From Plasmopara viticola (taxonomy: Eukaryota > Oomycota > Peronosporomycetes > Peronosporales > Peronosporaceae), in assembly GCA_001695595.3 (NCBI GenBank), contig MBPM02000152.1, forward strand, positions 1 through 64,000: a stretch of DNA of 64,000 nucleotides, written 5' to 3'. Numbering within the stretch: position 1 is the stretch's first letter; each line of letters starts with the position of its first letter. A program made the position numbers and the translations under genes. Below the pieces are notes generated by a model that saw nothing but the letters and a program-made list of their open reading frames with translations, was not told where the DNA came from and ran no database searches. Positions 1-10,354 of this stretch are shown here, in pieces.

Positions 1-12
1 GACGACACTGAC
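1..12 (-). tRNA. tRNA-Val, 5' end only (window edge)
   Basis: Only residues 1-12 are in the window; class and anticodon unknown; 5' S1. Confidence 0.7.
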
Positions 13-279
13 AGTTCTTTGTAGTATGGCTTGGCAACACATAACTCTTAATCGTAATCAGTCTCTTGTACGCTGGCTTTTATATCGAGCAGATCAAAGC
101 CGGCTTAGTACCACCATATTGCTCAAGCTTGGGCCACTGCGGCAGTGTCATCTGTCGTGCTAGCGTTCGCTCTAATATATAAATGGAACACAAGCTGAAG
201 TGATTAACATCAAGAAAGAAGAAGCGCACCAAAGAAAAGTGGAGCAAGAGAACATTTTGGTCAATAAGAAATAATATGA

Positions 280-351
280 TATCAGAGGAGGGATCGAACC
301 CTCGATCTCGAGCGTGTGAAGCTCGCGTCCTAACCACTAGACGACACTGAC
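280..351 (-). tRNA. tRNA-Val(CAC), class B
   Basis: 3' S1, 5' S2; one C lost in the 3' T stem (72 nt); no T4. Confidence 0.65.
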
Positions 352-623
352 AGAATGATTTATGCAATGGCCTCACGACATATAACTCGTATATCTGCCC
401 AATGGCGTGTACAAAGGCTACATTTTGAGCTCGCTTGATAACACCGACAGCCTTATTATTGCTCGAGCATGATCGACCGTGACAGCGTCGTCTTGATTTC
501 AGCTATTGCAATATTAAATTAATTTAGACAAACGCGTCCTCAACTCATCCGTAATAAATTAAAGGAATCTGAGGAGCAAGAAATGTGAAACAAGAGTACG
601 ATATTGTCGATAAAATAAATTGT

Positions 624-696
624 TATCAGTGGAGGGGATCGAACCCTCGATCTCGAGCGTGTAAAACTCGCGTCCTAACCACTAGACGACACTGAC
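624..696 (-). tRNA. tRNA-Val(TAC), class A
   Basis: 3' S2, 5' S1; T4; intact. Confidence 0.9.
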
Positions 697-969
697 AGGT
701 TCTTGTGTAGTATGGCTTGGCAACACATAACTCTTAATCGTAATCAGTCTCTTGTACGCTGGCTTTTATATCGAGCAGATCAAAGCCGGCTTAGTACCAC
801 CATATTGCTCAAGCTTGGGCCACTGCGGCAGTGTCATCTGTCGTGCTAGCGTTCGCTCTAATATATAAATGGAAACACAAGCTGAAGTGATTAACATCAA
901 CTTAAAGAAGACAGCGCACCAAAGAAAAGTGGAGCAAGAGAACATTTTGGTCAATAAGAAATAATATGA
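697..969 (-). repeat. Spacer S1 (representative copy)
   Basis: This 273-nt spacer lies 5' of a class A gene and 3' of a class B gene. It begins 'aggttcttgt', carries a TATAAAAG-like string on the minus strand about 70 nt upstream of the neighbouring tRNA, a small hairpin (cactg-cgg-cagtg), and an A-rich end leading into the class B 3' side. A 62-residue minus-strand reading frame crosses it but is broken by indels in many copies. S1 aligns with S2 at several blocks, including 'tattgctc(a/g)agc'. Confidence 0.9.
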
Positions 970-1042
970 TATCAGAGGAGGGGATCGAACCCTCGATCTC
1001 GAGCGTGTGAAGCTCGCGTCCTAACCACTAGACGACACTGAC
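970..1042 (-). tRNA. tRNA-Val(CAC), class B
   Basis: 3' S1, 5' S2; no T4; intact. Confidence 0.8.
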
Positions 1043-1316
1043 AGAATGATTTATGCAATGGCCTCACGACATATAACTCGTATATCTGCCCAATGGCGTG
1101 TACAAAGGCTACATTTTGAGCTCGCTTGATAACACCGACAGCCTTATTATTGCTCGAGCATGATCGACCGTGACAGCGTCGTCTTGATTGTCAGCTATTG
1201 CAATATCAAATTAATTTACACAAACGCGTCTCTATCTCATCCGTAATAAATTAAAGGAATCTGAGGAGCAAGAAATGTGAAACAAGAGTACGATATTGTC
1301 GATAAAAATAAATTGT
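1043..1316 (-). repeat. Spacer S2, subtype a (representative copy)
   Basis: This 274-nt spacer begins 'agaatgattt' and ends 'aaaaataaattgt' before a class A gene. Subtype markers are 'ggctacattttg', 'gattgtcagc' and 'acacaaacgcg'. It is the 5' flank of class B genes and carries TATAT strings on the minus strand about 30 and 40 nt upstream of the tRNA. The only recognisable signal at its left-gene side is the T-tract terminator of the class A gene. Confidence 0.9.
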
Positions 1317-1384
1317 TATCAGTGGAGGGGATCGAACCCTCGATCTCGAGCGTGTAAGCGTCCTAACCACTAGACGACACTGAC
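1317..1384 (-). pseudogene. tRNA-Val pseudogene, class A, TAC-derived
   Basis: 3' S2, 5' S1; T5. A clean 5-nt deletion removes most of the 5' strand of the anticodon stem and part of the loop, so the arm cannot form (68 nt). Confidence 0.8.
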
Positions 1385-1657
1385 AGGTTCTTGTATAGTA
1401 TGGCTTGGCAACACATAACTCTTAATCGTAATCAGTCTCTTGTACGCTGGCTTTTATATCGAGCAGATCAAAGCCGGCTTAGTACCACCATATTGCTCAA
1501 GCTTGGGCCACTGCGGCAGTGTCATCTGTCGTGCTAGCGTTCGCTCTAATATATAAATGGAAACACAAGCTGAAGTGATTAACATCAACTTAAAGAAGAC
1601 AGCGCACCAAAGAAAAGTGGAGCAAGAGAACATTTTGGTCAATAAGAAATAATATGA

Positions 1658-1730
1658 TATCAGAGGAGGGGATCGAACCCTCGATCTCGAGCGTGTGAAG
1701 CTCGCGTCCTAACCACTAGACGACACTGAC
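1658..1730 (-). tRNA. tRNA-Val(CAC), class B
   Basis: 3' S1, 5' S2; no T4; intact. Confidence 0.8.
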
Positions 1731-2004
1731 AGAATGATTTATGCAATGGCCTCACGACATATAACTCGTATATCTGCCCAATGGCGTGTACAAAGGCTAC
1801 ATTTTGAGCTCGCTTGATAACACCGACAGCCTTATTATTGCTCGAGCATGATCGACCGTGACAGCGTCGTCTTGATTGTCAGCTATTGCAATATCAAATT
1901 AATTTACACAAACGCGTCCTATACTCATCCGTAATAAATTAAAGGAATCTGAGGAGCAAGAAATGTGAAACAAGAGTACGATATTGTCGATAAAAATAAA
2001 TTGT

Positions 2005-2077
2005 TATCAGTGGAGGGGATCGAACCCTCGATCTCGAGCGTGTGAAGCTCGCGTCCTAACCACTAGACGACACTGAC
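2005..2077 (-). tRNA. tRNA-Val(CAC), class A
   Basis: 3' S2, 5' S1; T5; intact. CAC although in the simple dimer context that usually has TAC. Confidence 0.9.
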
Positions 2078-2350
2078 AGGTTCTTGTGTAGTATGGCTTG
2101 GCAACACATAACTCTTAATCGTAATCAGTCTCTTGTACGCTGGCTTTTATATCGAGCAGATCAAAGCCGGCTTAGTACCACCATATTGCTCAAGCTTGGG
2201 CCACTGCGGCAGTGTCATCTGTCGTGCTAGCGTTCGCTCTAATATATAAATGGAAACACAAGCTGAAGTGATTAACATCAACTTAAAGAAGACAGCGCAC
2301 CAAAGAAAAGTGGAGCAAGAGAACATTTTGGTCAATAAGAAATAATATGA

Positions 2351-2423
2351 TATCAGAGGAGGGGATCGAACCCTCGATCTCGAGCGTGTGAAGCTCGCGT
2401 CCTAACCACTAGACGACACTGAC
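2351..2423 (-). tRNA. tRNA-Val(CAC), class B
   Basis: 3' S1, 5' S2; no T4; intact. Confidence 0.8.
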
Positions 2424-2695
2424 AGAATGATTTATGCAATGGCCTCACGACATATAACTCGTATATCTGCCCAATGGCGTGTACAAAGGCTACATTTTGA
2501 GCTCGCTTGATAACACCGACAGCCTTATTATTGCTCGAGCATGATCGACCGTGACAGCGTCGTCTTGATTTCAGCTATTGCAATATTAAATTAATTTAGA
2601 CAAACGCGTCCTCAACTCATCCGTAATAAATTAAAGGAATCTGAGGAGCAAGAAATGTGAAACAAGAGTACGATATTGTCGATAAAATAAATTGT

Positions 2696-2768
2696 TATCA
2701 GTGGAGGGGATCGAACCCTCGATCTCGAGCGTGTAAAACTCGCGTCCTAACCACTAGACGACACTGAC
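2696..2768 (-). tRNA. tRNA-Val(TAC), class A
   Basis: 3' S2, 5' S1; T4; intact. Confidence 0.9.
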
Positions 2769-3041
2769 AGGTTCTTGTGTAGTATGGCTTGGCAACACAT
2801 AACTCTTAATCGTAATCAGTCTCTTGTACGCTGGCTTTTATATCGAGCAGATCAAAGCCGGCTTAGTACCACCATATTGCTCAAGCTTGGGCCACTGCGG
2901 CAGTGTCATCTGTCGTGCTAGCGTTCGCTCTAATATATAAATGGAAACACAAGCTGAAGTGATTAACATCAACTTAAAGAAGACAGCGCACCAAAGAAAA
3001 GTGGAGCAAGAGAACATTTTGGTCAATAAGAAATAATATGA

Positions 3042-3114
3042 TATCAGAGGAGGGGATCGAACCCTCGATCTCGAGCGTGTGAAGCTCGCGTCCTAACCAC
3101 TAGACGACACTGAC
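3042..3114 (-). tRNA. tRNA-Val(CAC), class B
   Basis: 3' S1, 5' S2; no T4; intact. Confidence 0.8.
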
Positions 3115-3143
3115 AGAATGATTTATGCAATGGCCTCACGACA

Positions 3144-3147
3144 TATA
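3144..3147 (-). promoter_or_regulatory. TATA-like string upstream of a class B gene (representative)
   Basis: TATA in the S2 flank lies 30-33 nt upstream of the tRNA 5' end, and a second TATAT lies at 39-43 nt. A TATA-like element near -30 assists Pol III at tRNA genes in several eukaryotes; its use here is inferred. Confidence 0.35.
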
Positions 3148-3375
3148 ACTCGTATATCTGCCCAATGGCGTGTACAAAGGCTACATTTTGAGCTCGCTTG
3201 ATAACACCGACAGCCTTATTATTGCTCGAGCATGATCGACCGTGACAGCGTCGTCTTGATTGTCAGCTATTGCAATATCAAATTAATTTACACAAACGCG
3301 TCTTATACTCATCCGTAATAAATTAAAGGAATCTGAGGAGCAAGAAATGTGAAACAAGAGTACGATATTGTCGAT

Positions 3376-3380
3376 AAAAA
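3376..3380 (-). terminator. Pol III T5 terminator of a class A gene (representative)
   Basis: A T5 run on the minus strand lies 8 nt beyond the discriminator base. Class A copies carry T4 to T12 at this place; T5 is the usual form. Confidence 0.8.
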
Positions 3381-3399
3381 TAAATTGTTATCAGTGGAG

Positions 3400-3410
3400 G
3401 GGATCGAACC
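3400..3410 (-). promoter_or_regulatory. B box (representative, copy at 3389)
   Basis: Residues 52-62 of the tRNA read GGTTCGATCCC, close to the Pol III B-box consensus GGTTCGANTCC. The motif is kept in nearly all units; copies with a lost G in the T stem (mostly 39-51 kb) have a damaged left edge. Confidence 0.85.
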
Positions 3411-3442
3411 CTCGATCTCGAGCGTGTAAAACTCGCGTCCTA

Positions 3443-3454
3443 ACCACTAGACGA
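3443..3454 (-). promoter_or_regulatory. A box region (representative, copy at 3389)
   Basis: Residues 8-19 read TCGTCTAGTGGT. They fit the A-box pattern apart from C at position 9, where a purine is usual. The same string is present in essentially every unit. Confidence 0.7.
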
Positions 3455-3527
3455 CACTGACAGGTTCTTGTATAGTATGGCTTGGCAACACATAACTCTT
3501 AATCGTAATCAGTCTCTTGTACGCTGG

Positions 3528-3536
3528 CTTTTATAT
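3528..3536 (-). promoter_or_regulatory. ATATAAAAG string in S1 (representative)
   Basis: ATATAAAAG on the minus strand lies 67-75 nt upstream of the class A gene. It resembles a TATA box but is farther upstream than expected for a tRNA gene, so function is uncertain. Confidence 0.25.
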
Positions 3537-3585
3537 CGAGCAGATCAAAGCCGGCTTAGTACCACCATATTGCTCAAGCTTGGGC

Positions 3586-3598
3586 CACTGCGGCAGTG
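3586..3598. repeat. Small hairpin in S1 (representative)
   Basis: A perfect inverted repeat cactg-cgg-cagtg lies in mid-S1 and is conserved across copies. No role can be assigned. Confidence 0.4.
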
Positions 3599-3734
3599 TC
3601 ATCTGTCGTGCTAGCGTTCGCTCTAATATATAAATGGAAACACAAGCTGAAGTGATTAACATCAACTTAAAGAAGACAGCGCACCAAAGAAAAGTGGAGC
3701 AAGAGAACATTTTGGTCAATAAGAAATAATATGA

Positions 3735-3807
3735 TATCAGAGGAGGGGATCGAACCCTCGATCTCGAGCGTGTGAAGCTCGCGTCCTAACCACTAGACGA
3801 CACTGAC
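3735..3807 (-). tRNA. tRNA-Val(CAC), class B
   Basis: 3' S1, 5' S2; no T4; intact. Confidence 0.8.
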
Positions 3808-4081
3808 AGAATGGTTTATGCAATGGCCTCACGACATATAACTCGTATATCTGCCCAATGGCGTGTACAAAGGCTACATTTTGAGCTCGCTTGATAACAC
3901 CGACAGCCTTATTATTGCTCGAGCATGATCGACCGTGACAGCGTCGTCTTGATTGTCAGCTATTGCAATATCAAATTAATTTAGACGAACGCGTTCTCTA
4001 CTCATCCGTAATAAATTGAAGGAATCTGAGGAGCAAGAAATGTGAAACAAGAGTACGATATTGTCGATTAAAATCAATTGT
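3808..4081 (-). repeat. Spacer S2, subtype b (representative copy)
   Basis: This S2 subtype leads into class C genes. Its markers are 'agacgaacgcgttctctac', 'aattgaagg' and 'gattaaaatcaattg'. It provides a T4 rather than T5 terminator to the class C gene. It occurs only as the first S2 of an S2-S2 pair. Confidence 0.85.
4070..4073 (-). terminator. Pol III T4 terminator of a class C gene (representative)
   Basis: A T4 run on the minus strand lies 8 nt beyond the class C gene. Class C trailers consistently have T4, not T5. Confidence 0.7.
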
Positions 4082-4154
4082 TATTAGTGGAGGGGATCGA
4101 ACCCTCGATCTCGAGCGTGTGAAGCTCGCGTCCTAACCACTAGACGACACTGAC
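4082..4154 (-). tRNA. tRNA-Val(CAC), class C
   Basis: 3' S2b, 5' S2c; T4; C3-A70 mismatch; otherwise intact. Confidence 0.78.
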
Positions 4155-4419
4155 AGAATGGTTTATGCAATGGCCTCACGACATATAACTCGTATATCTG
4201 CCCAATGGCGTGTACAAAGGCTCATTTTGAGCTCGCTTGATAACACCGACAGCCTTATTATTGCTCGAGCATGATCGACCGTGACAGCGTCGTCTTGATT
4301 TCAGCTATTGCAATATTTAATTTAACAAACGCGTCCTCTTTCATCCGTAAAAATTAAAGGAATCTGAGGAGCAAGAAATGTGAAACAAGAGTACGATATT
4401 GTCGATAAAAATAAATTGT
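4155..4419 (-). repeat. Spacer S2, subtype c (representative copy)
   Basis: This shorter S2 follows class C genes. Its markers are 'ggctcattttg' (one base shorter), 'gatttcagc' and a contracted segment 'tttaatttaacaaacgcg' with 'tttcatccg'. It precedes a class A gene that usually carries anticodon CAC in the left half of the window. Confidence 0.85.
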
Positions 4420-4492
4420 TATCAGTGGAGGGGATCGAACCCTCGATCTCGAGCGTGTGAAGCTCGCGTCCTAACCACTAGACGACACTGAC
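4420..4492 (-). tRNA. tRNA-Val(CAC), class A
   Basis: 3' S2c, 5' S1; T5; intact. Confidence 0.9.
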
Positions 4493-4763
4493 AGGTTCTT
4501 GTGTAGTATGGCTTGGCAACACATAACTCTTAATCGTAATCAGTCTCTTGTACGCTGGCTTTTATATCGAGCAGATCAAAGCCGGCTTAGTACCACCATA
4601 TTGCTCAAGCTTGGGCCACTGCGGCAGTGTCATCTGTCGTGCTAGCGTTCGCTCTAATATATAAATGGAAACACAAGCTGAAGTGATTAAGCATCAAAAA
4701 GAAGACAGCGCACCAAAGAAAAGTGGAGCAAGAGAACATTTTGGTCAATAAGAAATAATATGA

Positions 4764-4836
4764 TATCAGAGGAGGGGATCGAACCCTCGATCTCGAGCGT
4801 GTGAAGCTCGCGTCCTAACCACTAGACGACACTGAC
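4764..4836 (-). tRNA. tRNA-Val(CAC), class B
   Basis: 3' S1, 5' S2; no T4; intact. Confidence 0.8.
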
Positions 4837-5109
4837 AGAATGATTTATGCAATGGCCTCACGACATATAACTCGTATATCTGCCAATGGCGTGTACAAAG
4901 GCTACATTTTGAGCTCGCTTGATAACACCGACAGCCTTATTATTGCTCGAGCATGATCGACCGTGACAGCGTCGTCTTGATTGTCAGCTATTGCAATATC
5001 AAATTAATTTACACAAACGCGTCTTATACTCATCCGTAATAAATTAAAGGAATCTGAGGAGCAAGAAATGTGAAACAAGAGTACGATATTGTCGATAAAA
5101 ATAAATTGT

Positions 5110-5182
5110 TATCAGTGGAGGGGATCGAACCCTCGATCTCGAGCGTGTAAAACTCGCGTCCTAACCACTAGACGACACTGAC
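5110..5182 (-). tRNA. tRNA-Val(TAC), class A
   Basis: 3' S2, 5' S1; T5; intact. Confidence 0.9.
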
Positions 5183-5455
5183 AGGTTCTTGTATAGTATG
5201 GCTTGGCAACACATAACTCTTAATCGTAATCAGTCTCTTGTACGCTGGCTTTTATATCGAGCAGATCAAAGCCGGCTTAGTACCACCATATTGCTCAAGC
5301 TTGGGCCACTGCGGCAGTGTCATCTGTCGTGCTAGCGTTCGCTCTAATATATAAATGGAAACACAAGCTGAAGTGATTAACATCAACTTAAAGAAGACAG
5401 CGCACCAAAGAAAAGTGGAGCAAGAGAACATTTTGGTCAATAAGAAATAATATGA

Positions 5456-5528
5456 TATCAGAGGAGGGGATCGAACCCTCGATCTCGAGCGTGTGAAGCT
5501 CGCGTCCTAACCACTAGACGACACTGAC
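5456..5528 (-). tRNA. tRNA-Val(CAC), class B
   Basis: 3' S1, 5' S2; no T4; intact. Confidence 0.8.
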
Positions 5529-5802
5529 AGAATGATTTATGCAATGGCCTCACGACATATAACTCGTATATCTGCCCAATGGCGTGTACAAAGGCTACAT
5601 TTTGAGCTCGCTTGATAACACCGACAGCCTTATTATTGCTCGAGCATGATCGACCGTGACAGCGTCGTCTTGATTGTCAGCTATTGCAATATCAAATTAA
5701 TTTACACAAACGCGTCCTATACTCATCCGTAATAAATTAAAGGAATCTGAGGAGCAAGAAATGTGAAACAAGAGTACGATATTGTCGATAAAAATAAATT
5801 GT

Positions 5803-5875
5803 TATCAGTGGAGGGGATCGAACCCTCGATCTCGAGCGTGTAAAACTCGCGTCCTAACCACTAGACGACACTGAC
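5803..5875 (-). tRNA. tRNA-Val(TAC), class A
   Basis: 3' S2, 5' S1; T5; intact. Confidence 0.9.
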
Positions 5876-6148
5876 AGGTTCTTGTGTAGTATGGCTTGGC
5901 AACACATAACTCTTAATCGTAATCAGTCTCTTGTACGCTGGCTTTTATATCGAGCAGATCAAAGCCGGCTTAGTACCACCATATTGCTCAAGCTTGGGCC
6001 ACTGCGGCAGTGTCATCTGTCGTGCTAGCGTTCGCTCTAATATATAAATGGAAACACAAGCTGAAGTGATTAACATCAACTTAAAGAAGACAGCGCACCA
6101 AAGAAAAGTGGAGCAAGAGAACATTTTGGTCAATAAGAAATAATATGA

Positions 6149-6221
6149 TATCAGAGGAGGGGATCGAACCCTCGATCTCGAGCGTGTGAAGCTCGCGTCC
6201 TAACCACTAGACGACACTGAC
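6149..6221 (-). tRNA. tRNA-Val(CAC), class B
   Basis: 3' S1, 5' S2; no T4; intact. Confidence 0.8.
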
Positions 6222-6494
6222 AGAATGATTTATGCAATGGCCTCACGACATATAACTCGTATATCTGCCCAATGGCGTGTACAAAGGCTACATTTTGAGC
6301 TCGCTTGATAACACCGACAGCCTTATTATTGCTCGAGCATGATCGACCGTGACAGCGTCGTCTTGATTTCAGCTATTGCAATATTAAATTAATTTAGACA
6401 AACGCGTCCTCAACTCATCCGTAATAAATTAAAGGAATCTGAGGAGCAAGAAATGTGAAACAAGAGTACGATATTGTCGATAAAAATAAATTGT

Positions 6495-6567
6495 TATCAG
6501 TGGAGGGGATCGAACCCTCGATCTCGAGCGTGTAAAACTCGCGTCCTAACCACTAGACGACACTGAC
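6495..6567 (-). tRNA. tRNA-Val(TAC), class A
   Basis: 3' S2, 5' S1; T5; intact. Confidence 0.9.
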
Positions 6568-6840
6568 AGGTTCTTGTGTAGTATGGCTTGGCAACACATA
6601 ACTCTTAATCGTAATCAGTCTCTTGTACGCTGGCTTTTATATCGAGCAGATCAAAGCCGGCTTAGTACCACCATATTGCTCAAGCTTGGGCCACTGCGGC
6701 AGTGTCATCTGTCGTGCTAGCGTTCGCTCTAATATATAAATGGAAACACAAGCTGAAGTGATTAACATCAACTTAAAGAAGACAGCGCACCAAAGAAAAG
6801 TGGAGCAAGAGAACATTTTGGTCAATAAGAAATAATATGA

Positions 6841-6913
6841 TATCAGAGGAGGGGATCGAACCCTCGATCTCGAGCGTGTGAAGCTCGCGTCCTAACCACT
6901 AGACGACACTGAC
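6841..6913 (-). tRNA. tRNA-Val(CAC), class B
   Basis: 3' S1, 5' S2; no T4; intact. Confidence 0.8.
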
Positions 6914-7186
6914 AGAATGATTTATGCAATGGCCTCACGACATATAACTCGTATATCTGCCCAATGGCGTGTACAAAGGCTACATTTTGAGCTCGCTTGA
7001 TAACACCGACAGCCTTATTATTGCTCGAGCATGATCGACCGTGACAGCGTCGTCTTGATTGTCAGCTATTGCAATATCAAATTAATTTACACAAACGCGT
7101 CTATACTCATCCGTAATAAATTAAAGGAATCTGAGGAGCAAGAAATGTGAAACAAGAGTACGATATTGTCGATAAAAATAAATTGT

Positions 7187-7259
7187 TATCAGTGGAGGGG
7201 ATCGAACCCTCGATCTCGAGCGTGTAAAACTCGCGTCCTAACCACTAGACGACACTGAC
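7187..7259 (-). tRNA. tRNA-Val(TAC), class A
   Basis: 3' S2, 5' S1; T5; intact. Confidence 0.9.
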
Positions 7260-7532
7260 AGGTTCTTGTATAGTATGGCTTGGCAACACATAACTCTTAA
7301 TCGTAATCAGTCTCTTGTACGCTGGCTTTTATATCGAGCAGATCAAAGCCGGCTTAGTACCACCATATTGCTCAAGCTTGGGCCACTGCGGCAGTGTCAT
7401 CTGTCGTGCTAGCGTTCGCTCTAATATATAAATGGAAACACAAGCTGAAGTGATTAACATCAACTTAAAGAAGACAGCGCACCAAAGAAAAGTGGAGCAA
7501 GAGAACATTTTGGTCAATAAGAAATAATATGA

Positions 7533-7605
7533 TATCAGAGGAGGGGATCGAACCCTCGATCTCGAGCGTGTGAAGCTCGCGTCCTAACCACTAGACGACA
7601 CTGAC
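7533..7605 (-). tRNA. tRNA-Val(CAC), class B
   Basis: 3' S1, 5' S2; no T4; intact. Confidence 0.8.
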
Positions 7606-7878
7606 AGAATGGTTTATGCAATGGCCTCACGACATATAACTCGTATATCTGCCCAATGGCGTGTACAAAGGCTACATTTTGAGCTCGCTTGATAACACCG
7701 ACAGCCTTATTATTGCTCGAGCATGATCGACCGTGACAGCGTCGTCTTGATTGTCAGCTATTGCAATATCAAATTAATTTAGACAACGCGTTCTCTACTC
7801 ATCCGTAATAAATTGAAGGAATCTGAGGAGCAAGAAATGTGAAACAAGAGTACGATATTGTCGATAAAAATAAATTGT

Positions 7879-7951
7879 TATCAGTGGAGGGGATCGAACC
7901 CTCGATCTCGAGCGTGTGAAGCTCGCGTCCTAACCACTAGACGACACTGAC
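7879..7951 (-). tRNA. tRNA-Val(CAC), class A at an S2-S2 junction
   Basis: 3' S2b-like upstream part but class A end, 5' S2c; T5; intact. A class C position that carries the class A acceptor and trailer. Confidence 0.88.
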
Positions 7952-8218
7952 AGAATGGTTTATGCAATGGCCTCACGACATATAACTCGTATATCTGCCC
8001 AATGGCGTGTACAAAGGCTCATTTTGAGCTCGCTTGATAACACCGACAGCCTTATTATTGCTCGAGCATGATCGACCGTGACAGCGTCGTCTTGATTTCA
8101 GCTATTGCAATATTTAATTAACAAAACGCGTCCTCTTTTCATCCGTAAAAAATTAAAGGAATCTGAGGAGCAAGAAATGTGAAACAAGAGTACGATATTG
8201 TCGATAAAAATAAATTGT

Positions 8219-8291
8219 TATCAGTGGAGGGGATCGAACCCTCGATCTCGAGCGTGTGAAGCTCGCGTCCTAACCACTAGACGACACTGAC
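8219..8291 (-). tRNA. tRNA-Val(CAC), class A
   Basis: 3' S2c, 5' S1; T5; intact. Confidence 0.9.
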
Positions 8292-8561
8292 AGGTTCTTG
8301 TGTAGTATGGCTTGGCAACACATAACTCTTAATCGTAATCAGTCTCTTGTACGCTGGCTTTTATATCGAGCAGATCAAAGCCGGCTTAGTACCACCATAT
8401 TGCTCAAGCTTGGGCCACTGCGGCAGTGTCATCTGTCGTGCTAGCGTTCGCTCTAATATATAAATGGAAACACAAGCTGAAGTGATTAACATCAAAAAGA
8501 AGACAGCGCACCAAAGAAAAGTGGAGCAAGAGAACATTTTGGTCAATAAGAAATAATATGA

Positions 8562-8634
8562 TATCAGAGGAGGGGATCGAACCCTCGATCTCGAGCGTGT
8601 GAAGCTCGCGTCCTAACCACTAGACGACACTGAC
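8562..8634 (-). tRNA. tRNA-Val(CAC), class B
   Basis: 3' S1, 5' S2; no T4; intact. Confidence 0.8.
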
Positions 8635-8908
8635 AGAATGATTTATGCAATGGCCTCACGACATATAACTCGTATATCTGCCCAATGGCGTGTACAAAGG
8701 CTACATTTTGAGCTCGCTTGATAACACCGACAGCCTTATTATTGCTCGAGCATGATCGACCGTGACAGCGTCGTCTTGATTGTCAGCTATTGCAATATCA
8801 AATTAATTTACACAAACGCGTCCTATACTCATCCGTAATAAATTAAAGGAATCTGAGGAGCAAGAAATGTGAAACAAGAGTACGATATTGTCGATAAAAA
8901 TAAATTGT

Positions 8909-8981
8909 TATCAGTGGAGGGGATCGAACCCTCGATCTCGAGCGTGTAAAACTCGCGTCCTAACCACTAGACGACACTGAC
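8909..8981 (-). tRNA. tRNA-Val(TAC), class A
   Basis: 3' S2, 5' S1; T5; intact. Confidence 0.9.
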
Positions 8982-9253
8982 AGGTTCTTGTATAGTATGG
9001 CTTGGCAACACATAACTTTAATCGTAATCAGTCTCTTGTACGCTGGCTTTTATATCGAGCAGATCAAAGCCGGCTTAGTACCACCATATTGCTCAAGCTT
9101 GGGCCACTGCGGCAGTGTCATCTGTCGTGCTAGCGTTCGCTCTAATATATAAATGGAAACACAAGCTGAAGTGATTAACATCAACTTAAAGAAGACAGCG
9201 CACCAAAGAAAAGTGGAGCAAGAGAACATTTTGGTCAATAAGAAATAATATGA

Positions 9254-9326
9254 TATCAGAGGAGGGGATCGAACCCTCGATCTCGAGCGTGTGAAGCTCG
9301 CGTCCTAACCACTAGACGACACTGAC
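9254..9326 (-). tRNA. tRNA-Val(CAC), class B
   Basis: 3' S1, 5' S2; no T4; intact. Confidence 0.8.
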
Positions 9327-9598
9327 AGAATGATTTATGCAATGGCCTCACGACATATAACTCGTATATCTGCCCAATGGCGTGTACAAAGGCTACATTT
9401 TGAGCTCGCTTGATAACACCGACAGCCTTATTATTGCTCGAGCATGATCGACCGTGACAGCGTCGTCTTGATTGTCAGCTATTGCAATATCAAATTAATT
9501 TAGACAACGCGTTCTCTACTCATCCGTAATAAATTGAAGGAATCTGAGGAGCAAGAAATGTGAAACAAGAGTACGATATTGTCGATTAAAATAATTGT

Positions 9599-9671
9599 TA
9601 TTAGTGGAGGGGATCGAACCCTCGATCTCGAGCGTGTGAAGCTCGCGTCCTAACCACTAGACGACACTGAC
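9599..9671 (-). tRNA. tRNA-Val(CAC), class C
   Basis: 3' S2b, 5' S2c; T4; C3-A70. Confidence 0.78.
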
Positions 9672-9935
9672 AGAATGGTTTATGCAATGGCCTCACGACA
9701 TATAACTCGTATATCTGCCCAATGGCGTGTACAAAGGCTCATTTTGAGCTCGCTTGATAACACCGACAGCCTTATTATTGCTCGAGCATGATCGACCGTG
9801 ACAGCGTCGTCTTGATTTCAGCTATTGCAATATTTAATTAACAAACGCGTCCTCTTTCATCCGTAAAAATTAAAGGAATCTGAGGAGCAAGAAATGTGAA
9901 ACAAGAGTACGATATTGTCGATAAAAATAAATTGT

Positions 9936-10008
9936 TATCAGTGGAGGGGATCGAACCCTCGATCTCGAGCGTGTGAAGCTCGCGTCCTAACCACTAGACG
10001 ACACTGAC
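9936..10008 (-). tRNA. tRNA-Val(CAC), class A
   Basis: 3' S2c, 5' S1; T5; intact. Confidence 0.9.
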
Positions 10009-10281
10009 AGGTTCTTGTGTAGTATGGCTTGGCAACACATAACTCTTAATCGTAATCAGTCTCTTGTACGCTGGCTTTTATATCGAGCAGATCAAAGCCG
10101 GCTTAGTACCACCATATTGCTCAAGCTTGGGCCACTGCGGCAGTGTCATCTGTCGTGCTAGCGTTCGCTCTAATATATAAATGGAAACACAAGCTGAAGT
10201 GATTAACATCAACTTAAAGAAGACAGCGCACCAAAGAAAAGTGGAGCAAGAGAACATTTTGGTCAATAAGAAATAATATGA

Positions 10282-10354
10282 TATCAGAGGAGGGGATCGA
10301 ACCCTCGATCTCGAGCGTGTGAAGCTCGCGTCCTAACCACTAGACGACACTGAC
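10282..10354 (-). tRNA. tRNA-Val(CAC), class B
   Basis: 3' S1, 5' S2; no T4; intact. Confidence 0.8.

Larger units (their letters stand above)
3389..3461 (-). tRNA. tRNA-Val(TAC), class A
   Basis: 3' S2, 5' S1; T5; intact. Used as the reference copy for promoter boxes. Confidence 0.9.

Noticed and set aside
624..696. Glutamate or aspartate tRNA identity, suggested by the D arm string CGTCTAGTGGTTAGGA
   Set aside because: The D arm resembles those tRNAs, but the 7-base anticodon loop reads TTCACAC or TTTACAC, giving CAC or TAC.
766..954. Recurrent 62-residue minus-strand reading frame in S1 (about 50 identical copies)
   Set aside because: It is identical because the spacer is homogenised, not by codon-level constraint. 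Many S1 copies break it with small indels ('catcaaaaag' for 'catcaacttaaag'), and there is no recognisable domain. Ribosome profiling with variants biased to synonymous sites would be needed to revive it.
1043..1316. Degenerate second tRNA or B box in S2 (minus-strand GGTCGATCATG)
   Set aside because: It lacks a base of the B box, has no paired T stem and no matching A box at a proper distance.
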